Below are positions 59,120 through 64,000 of a stretch of DNA of 64,000 nt, piece by piece. Under the pieces are notes generated by a model. The model made no database searches and was not told the origin of the DNA. It saw only the letters and a list, made by a program, of their open reading frames with translations. A program made the position numbers and the translations under genes. Origin of the DNA: Corynebacterium pseudokroppenstedtii (GTDB taxonomy: Bacteria; Actinomycetota; Actinomycetes; Mycobacteriales; Mycobacteriaceae); the NCBI RefSeq assembly GCF_019754945.1, contig NZ_JAEUWU010000003.1, positions 62,001 through 126,000 of the forward strand, in the 5' to 3' direction. Every line of letters begins with the position of its first letter. Within the stretch, counting starts at the first letter, position 1.

Positions 59120-61563
59120 TAGTCAGCATCTACTTTCGAACTACCTGCTGAGTGTCCTCCACCGGAGTGGTGACCGCGGGGTTCCGGGACGACCGGTTCA
59201 GAGATATTCGGGTTACTGGTGGCGTCGTCGTCAGATGCGGACTGAGATCCGCTCTGCGATCCGCTCTCGGAACCCTCCGCCCCGTCGTCGTCGGGAGAAA
59301 TATCCTTAATTCCTTCACCTTCGACGTCGACCCGAGGCGTAATCTTCGCCATCCACTTCGGCATCCACCAGGCCTTTTCGCCGAGGATGAACATGGTCGC
59401 CGGAATCAGCGTCATGCGCACCAGGAAGGCATCGATGAAGACCGCGACGGCCAGCGCGAAGCCCATGGTCTTAATGACCTGCATATCCTGCAGCATGAAC
59501 GCGGCGAACACGGAGATCATGATCAAGGCTGCAGCGGTCACGACGCGGGCACCGTGCTTGAACCCGTTGGCCGTCGCATTGCCGGCTGTCTTTCCGTGGT
59601 GCCAACCCTCGCGCATACGGGATACTAAGAACACTTCGTAGTCCATGGCCAGGCCAAAGACGATACCAATCAGGATGATCGGCAGGAACGAAATGATGGG
59701 TTGCGGGTCAGAAATAATGCCCAACCAGCCCTCTTGGAAGAATCCGACGGTTAAACCGAAGGTAGCGCAGACCGTCAGCCCGAATCCAAGTGCTGCGACG
59801 AGCGGAACAGGGATTGACCGGAACACCAGCATCAGAATGAAGAATGCCAGGACTAGCACGATCGCGATGTAGGGAACCAGCACATTGTTCAGACGGTCAG
59901 AGATATCCGTTTCAATAGCTGTAACGCCTGTTACGCCATAGTGTGCGCCGGTCTCGTCAGAGTAGGCATCTTCCTTATCGCGGACTGCCTGCATCGTGTC
60001 CTTAGTCTTGTCATCCACGGTACCTGTGGTGGGGACAATCAACACCTGGGCAGTATCGCCGGCGTCATTCACCTGGCTGAGCATGGCGTTCTTCACACCG
60101 TCAATGGTGTTGAACTCCTGAACGGCCTTGGCAAACGCCGGTTGGCGTTGGTCCTCTGGCACATCCTTGGCGTCGATGACAGCAAGAAGAGGTGCGTTAC
60201 GGCCGGGGCCGAAGGCGTCATCGACCATTTCGTAGGCCTGCCGGGGCGACTCGTTCGGGTCGGAAGTCGCGTCCGTTGGCAATGCAAGATCCATACGTGT
60301 CATGGGGAGTGCTACCAAAACAAGCGCGATGACTCCGACACCCAAGAATGCCCACGGCTGCTTACGGATAATGCGAACCCAGCGCAGGCCCATGGTTGGC
60401 TTTTCACGTTCCGGATCGGGCGCCTCGATAAATGGCACATTGCCCTTGAAGAAAGCTTTGCCGAAGAGACCCAAGACGGCGGGCAGCAGCGTCAATGCAA
60501 CGAGCACAGCGATGGCCACCGTGGCAGCAGCGGTCAGCGCCATCGTCGTCAAGAACGGAATCCTCACGACAGAGAGCGCACACAGCGCCACGATAACGGT
60601 AAGACCCGCGAACACCACCGATGAACCGGCAGTACCTACAGCGCGTCCAGCAGCGTGAACTCGGTTCGAGGTCGAGTTCGATAGCTCGTTCTTGTACCGC
60701 GACGTAATGAAGAGCGCGTAGTCAATGCCCACAGCGAGACCCAGCATGGACGCGAGGATCGGTGTGGAGTCATTCACGCTATCGACCAGGCCGGTCAGTG
60801 CCATCACACCCAAGTTACCGATGAGCACACCGACCAACGCCGTGATGATCGGCATACCAGCGGCAATCAAGCTACCGAAGGTAATAATCAACACAACAAG
60901 GGCGACAGCGATACCGATAAGTTCTGACGTGCCAGAGTTCGGTTCCTCCATTGTGAAGGCCTGGCCTTCATATTGGATGTCTAAGTTAGACGACCGTGAA
61001 TCGTCGACAATATCTTTGAACTTGTCTATATCCGACGAGGGAATGTCGGAGACAGTGTCGGCATCAAAGGTGACGTCCACGGTGCCGGTCTTTTGATCGT
61101 TCGATAAAGGCGAGACCGACTCAACGTTCTTGGCAATCTGCTCTTCCGGCAATTGTTGTTGCTGGCCAACTGCCGTGATCTTCTGAGTAATCCCAGCAGC
61201 AGCTGTAGCAGGATCCACCATCGAGTCGGACGACTTCAGGATGCCTGCGTCTTTGAGCTTAGTCAGAGTGTCATTGACTGCTTTTTGTTCGTCGGGATCA
61301 GTAAGCTTCTTGCCATTTTCGGCTTGGAAGACGAGCGTGCCGGTGGGAGCAGTGGTTTGATCTTCCGCTCCAGGGAAGCGCTCCTTCATGGTGTTTTGAG
61401 TTTTTTCGCTCTCAATACCAGGAATCGAGAACGTGGAGCTTGTTGTGGTTGATAGAGCAGCTGATGCCGCGCCCATCCCGATGAGGATGAGCAGCCACAC
61501 GGCGATAAACCGCCATTTGTGCTTGTAGGCAGCAGTGCCTACACGGTAAAGAAACCGCGCCAT
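59119..61563 (-). CDS. MMPL family RND transporter
   Basis: The 814-residue protein has the two-repeat MMPL/RND layout: TM1 near 15-35, a periplasmic domain of about 150 residues, TM2-6 with the GIDYALFITSRYKNEL motif near 285, a second periplasmic domain, and TM8-12 with the matching GLAMDYEVFLVSRMREGWHH near 640. A disordered Ser/Asp-rich tail of about 70 residues ends the protein. Co-transcription with a TetR gene points to export of a toxic or lipid compound rather than to a constitutive mycolate flippase. AGAAAGGCTGGC precedes the start. Confidence 0.93.
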   Translation of the reverse strand: MARFLYRVGTAAYKHKWRFIAVWLLILIGMGAASAALSTTTSSTFSIPGIESEKTQNTMKERFPGAEDQTTAPTGTLVFQAENGKKLTDPDEQKAVNDTLTKLKDAGILKSSDSMVDPATAAAGITQKITAVGQQQQLPEEQIAKNVESVSPLSNDQKTGTVDVTFDADTVSDIPSSDIDKFKDIVDDSRSSNLDIQYEGQAFTMEEPNSGTSELIGIAVALVVLIITFGSLIAAGMPIITALVGVLIGNLGVMALTGLVDSVNDSTPILASMLGLAVGIDYALFITSRYKNELSNSTSNRVHAAGRAVGTAGSSVVFAGLTVIVALCALSVVRIPFLTTMALTAAATVAIAVLVALTLLPAVLGLFGKAFFKGNVPFIEAPDPEREKPTMGLRWVRIIRKQPWAFLGVGVIALVLVALPMTRMDLALPTDATSDPNESPRQAYEMVDDAFGPGRNAPLLAVIDAKDVPEDQRQPAFAKAVQEFNTIDGVKNAMLSQVNDAGDTAQVLIVPTTGTVDDKTKDTMQAVRDKEDAYSDETGAHYGVTGVTAIETDISDRLNNVLVPYIAIVLVLAFFILMLVFRSIPVPLVAALGFGLTVCATFGLTVGFFQEGWLGIISDPQPIISFLPIILIGIVFGLAMDYEVFLVSRMREGWHHGKTAGNATANGFKHGARVVTAAALIMISVFAAFMLQDMQVIKTMGFALAVAVFIDAFLVRMTLIPATMFILGEKAWWMPKWMAKITPRVDVEGEGIKDISPDDDGAEGSESGSQSGSQSASDDDATSNPNISEPVVPEPRGHHSGGGHSAGSSKVDAD

Positions 61564-61655
61564 AGGTAGCCAGCCTTTCTTAGAGGGGATAAATCTCTCC
61601 TACAGGGGCACTACGCGGACCGCATTACTTTGACGCGTAGGAGGAGGACTTAGCC

Positions 61656-61684
61656 ACCGTAGAAAAATTGCACGATGTGTGCAA
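61656..61684 (-). promoter_or_regulatory. mmpL-tetR promoter with overlapping TetR operator candidate
   Basis: On the minus strand TTGCAC (-35, 61679-61684) and TACGGT (-10, 61656-61661) are exactly 17 nt apart. The -35 is one arm of a perfect inverted repeat TTGCAC-GATGT-GTGCAA (61668-61684, read on plus), flanked by A and T runs. A dimer bound there would block RNA polymerase. Confidence 0.6.
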
Positions 61685-61840
61685 CTTTTCGACACGTTCG
61701 AAACAGAATTGTTACTTAATGGCTGTGAAACGCATGTGTGCTGCTTGTTAAATAGCGCGTGTGCTGCAGGAAACGGGTAGTGACGTGGATGAATTATTGG
61801 CGGACGCGCGGTGAGCCGCCAATGTGGTTAGGTGGGAACC

Positions 61841-62911
61841 ATGAATTCACACGACGTCCAGATCGCGACAGTAGATAAAGGCCTCTACCCGGAGACGGCC
61901 CCGTTCAATGAGGGAACCGTCGAACGGCCGGTAGACCCTGACTCCCCAGCGAGCACCCAGCACATCGCCTACGCCGAGTACGGAAATCCGGAAGGCATCC
62001 CTGCCGTCTTTATCCACGGTGGCCCCGGCGGGGGAACCTCAGCCAAGGAAGCCCGTTTCTTCAACCCCGACAAGTACAGAGTTATCCTCATCGACCAGCG
62101 TGGATGTGGGAAATCAACCCCACACCTGGCTGATCCTGATACCAACATCGATGCAGAACTCTCGGTGAACACCACATCCGAATTGATCGGTGATATCGAA
62201 GCGATCCGAGAAACCTTAGGTATCGAGAAGTGGGTCGTTTTCGGCGGATCATGGGGCTCCACCTTGTCGCTCGCCTACACCCAGGCCCACCCGGAACGGA
62301 CCCTCGCGATCATCCTTCGAGGCATCTTTATGTTGCGACGGACCGAGCTCGATTGGTACTACAACGGCGGCGCAGCCTACATGTTCCCCGACAAGTGGGA
62401 ACGCTTCCTCTCTGTCATTCCCGACGATAAAAAACCCGAGCCGCTCAACCCTGCTGGAATGACACATCTTCCCGACGTCAACCTCATCGACGTCTACCAT
62501 GAACTGCTTCGGTCGGATGATCACGACACAGCCGTCGCCGCCGCCCGGGCGTGGAGTGTGTGGGAAGGATCGACGTCCTACCTGCACGATCAGCCCACCG
62601 ATACGCACGAAGATGAACGGTTTGCCTTAGCCTTCGCGCGCATCGAGAACCACTACTTCGTCAACCACGGGTTCCTTGAAGAAGGGCAGCTGTTGCGCGA
62701 CGTCGATAAGATCCGCGATATTCCTGCCGTGATTGCTCAAGGGCGTTACGACGTCGTGTGCCCGCCCATCACAGCGTGGCAGCTGCATCAAGCCTGGCCG
62801 GAAGCCACATTCGTGTGGTCACCGACGTCCGGCCATGCGTCGTATGAGGAGGAAACAACCTCGACATTGGTGTCGGCGACGGACAGGTTTGCCGAAACGT
62901 TTGCGTCGTAA
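61841..62911 (+). CDS. pip: Proline iminopeptidase
   Basis: This 356-residue alpha/beta hydrolase (S33) removes N-terminal proline from peptides. AVFIHGGPGGGTSAKEARFF near residue 52 is the oxyanion-hole signature, ILIDQRGCGKSTPH follows near 83, and the nucleophile is in VFGGSWGSTLSLAYTQAHP near 135. RGIFMLRRTELDWYYNGGA is the cap start, and RYDVVCPPITAWQLH near 310 carries the Asp; the His is in TSGHASYEEE. I chose the ATG at 61841 with GGTGGGAACC before it; a GTG nine nt upstream is possible. Confidence 0.94.
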   Translation: MNSHDVQIATVDKGLYPETAPFNEGTVERPVDPDSPASTQHIAYAEYGNPEGIPAVFIHGGPGGGTSAKEARFFNPDKYRVILIDQRGCGKSTPHLADPDTNIDAELSVNTTSELIGDIEAIRETLGIEKWVVFGGSWGSTLSLAYTQAHPERTLAIILRGIFMLRRTELDWYYNGGAAYMFPDKWERFLSVIPDDKKPEPLNPAGMTHLPDVNLIDVYHELLRSDDHDTAVAAARAWSVWEGSTSYLHDQPTDTHEDERFALAFARIENHYFVNHGFLEEGQLLRDVDKIRDIPAVIAQGRYDVVCPPITAWQLHQAWPEATFVWSPTSGHASYEEETTSTLVSATDRFAETFAS

Positions 62912-62916
62912 ATGAG

Positions 62917-62939
62917 GCGGCCAGAATTAGTACGGCCGC
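62917..62939. terminator. GC hairpin between convergent pip and prfC
   Basis: GCGGCC (62917-62922) pairs with GGCCGC (62934-62939) on an 11-nt loop. It lies in the 39-bp gap between the two stop codons. No clear T-run. Confidence 0.45.
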
Positions 62940-62950
62940 AACCAGCGCGA

Positions 62951-64000
62951 CTAGTCAGCCACCATCGGCTCGAGCGTGAACTCCGGGTGCTCGCGCTCAA
63001 TGAACTGCAGCTTCCACTTGTCGCCGAAGAGGGCAATGAGCTCGCCATCATCACGGGTGAACACTTCCACACCGCGCTGGCGGTTGAGCTCCGGCGCGGA
63101 CTCGTGGTCGGTACGCCGAGCCACCGAATACGGCACAGGGCTCGTTTCCGTTTCGACGTTGTACTCGTTCGCCATCCGAGCCTGCATGACCTCAAACTGC
63201 ATGGGCCCGACGGCAGCCATCACCGGCGCAGCGTCGCCACGAGCATCGTTGCGGAGAATCTGCACCACACCCTCCGACGACAACTGCTCCAACGCTTTGC
63301 GGAACTGCTTGTATTTTCCGAGCGACCGAGCACGCAATGTACGGAAATCCTCCGGCGCGAACTGGGGCATGGGGGCAAATTGCACCTTCGTGCCCTCATA
63401 AATCGTGTCGCCAGGAGCTAACGACCCCGCGTTGACGAGCCCCACAATGTCGCCGGGATACGCGGTTTCGACCGTCGATCTCGTCCGCCCAAATACAGTC
63501 AACGCGTATTTCGTCGAAAATGAACGGCCAGATTGCGCATGTGTCACCTGCATCCCGCGATCGAACTCGCCCGACACCACCCGCATAAAGGCCAGCTTGT
63601 CGCGGTGATGAGTATCCATGCCCGCCTGAACTTTGAAAATCACGCCGGAAAACGGATCTTGTGGTGCACGTTCTGTATCAATGGCCCCCGACGCTTTGCC
63701 TGCTGATTCGAGAACCTTGGGATCTGTCTTGCGTGGCCCCGGCTCAGGAGCAAGCTGGCAGAGCAAGTCCAAAATCTGGTGGACACCAAAATTCAACATT
63801 GCCGACGCAAACACCACAGGAGAGGTGGTGCAGTCCAGGAAAAGCTCCTGGTCATGAATCGCACCGTCCATGGTGAGCAGCTCGCACTCTTCCACGGCGG
63901 TGTCCCATACATCGCCTTCCTTCGACGATGCTTCGTCAGGGGAGTAGTGCTCCTCCGGGGCGATTGTTGACCCACCCGCGGTGCGCAAGAAGCGAATGTA
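62951..64000 (-). CDS. prfC: Peptide chain release factor 3, C-terminal part (runs off the right edge)
   Basis: About 350 C-terminal residues of RF3 are present; the GTPase domain lies beyond base 64000. TSPVVFASAMLNFGVHQILD, FSGVIFKVQAGMDTHHRDKL followed by AFMRVVSGEFDRGM, the ALTVFGRTRSTVETAYPGDI segment and GPMQFEVMQARMANEY are diagnostic of RF3 rather than EF-G. The frame continues upstream of the first Met at 63988 (YIRFLRTAGG), so that Met is internal. RF3 removes RF1/RF2 from the ribosome after termination. Confidence 0.95.
   Translation of the reverse strand, partial: YIRFLRTAGGSTIAPEEHYSPDEASSKEGDVWDTAVEECELLTMDGAIHDQELFLDCTTSPVVFASAMLNFGVHQILDLLCQLAPEPGPRKTDPKVLESAGKASGAIDTERAPQDPFSGVIFKVQAGMDTHHRDKLAFMRVVSGEFDRGMQVTHAQSGRSFSTKYALTVFGRTRSTVETAYPGDIVGLVNAGSLAPGDTIYEGTKVQFAPMPQFAPEDFRTLRARSLGKYKQFRKALEQLSSEGVVQILRNDARGDAAPVMAAVGPMQFEVMQARMANEYNVETETSPVPYSVARRTDHESAPELNRQRGVEVFTRDDGELIALFGDKWKLQFIEREHPEFTLEPMVAD

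Noticed and set aside
1..64000. CRISPR arrays, prophage, insertion sequences, toxin-antitoxin pairs or other defence systems
   Set aside because: No regularly spaced repeats, integrase, transposase or recognisable defence gene was seen on either strand.

Overview
The window is chromosomal DNA of a Corynebacterium or a very close relative (Corynebacteriales). This rests on gene content and order: a Glp/GlpR division pair, a modular RpfB, a Pmt protein O-mannosyltransferase, a run mog - mscL - 5-formyl-THF cyclo-ligase - galU - glp(moeA-like) - acetyltransferase - glpR as in C. glutamicum, and rpfB - rsmA - ispE - ABC-F. Many genes lack a Shine-Dalgarno sequence and instead have a TAnnnT -10 hexamer 6-7 nt before the start codon, the leaderless arrangement common in this order. 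The species cannot be fixed from sequence alone. I see no phage, insertion sequence, CRISPR array or rRNA operon.

Layout. 1-4.2 kb is the least conserved part. It holds the edge of a membrane protein gene, a decayed fragment of a CitE-type gene, a DUF6230/DUF6114-type secreted and membrane protein pair, and an intact CitE-like gene. 4.2-7.6 kb has an AEC transporter and two divergent groups of zinc-free ribosomal proteins (rpmB-rpmG-rpsN-rpsR and rpmE2-rpmF). 7.6-17.2 kb is the conserved block with an HtrA protease, Mog, MscL, cyclo-ligase, GalU, Glp, an acetyltransferase, a possible small coupled ORF and GlpR. 17.2-21.6 kb has an SDR reductase, tRNA-Ala(CGC), a PfpI/DJ-1 protein, a DUF805 protein and an MFS transporter.

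21.8-31.2 kb has a siderophore-type binding lipoprotein with a Fes-like esterase, a two-component system divergent from an ABC exporter, lipoate ligase, two DoxX proteins and a zinc-finger membrane protein. 31.2-44.4 kb has Pmt, RsmI, a BCCT transporter, an NsrR-type regulator, PabB, MetRS, a quinone reductase, a methyltransferase and two tandem aminopeptidase C genes. 44.5-53.1 kb is TatD - RpfB - RsmA - IspE-like - ABC-F - Abhydrolase_9. 53.2-64 kb has a small monooxygenase, SdaA, PPK2, a 3-hydroxyisobutyryl-CoA hydrolase, an FMN-riboswitch-controlled riboflavin transporter, a TetR/MMPL pair, a proline iminopeptidase and the 3' part of prfC.

Most of the window is ordinary core genome. The points most worth a second look are: the gene at the canonical ispE locus, which has an intact frame and a strong ribosome-binding site but lacks the residues GHMP kinases need; the two aminopeptidase C copies, whose C-terminal tails differ in the part known to set exo- or endopeptidase activity; the DUF6230/DUF6114 locus with its own promoter, hairpin leader and a decayed citE copy beside it; and a TetR operator candidate overlapping the mmpL promoter.
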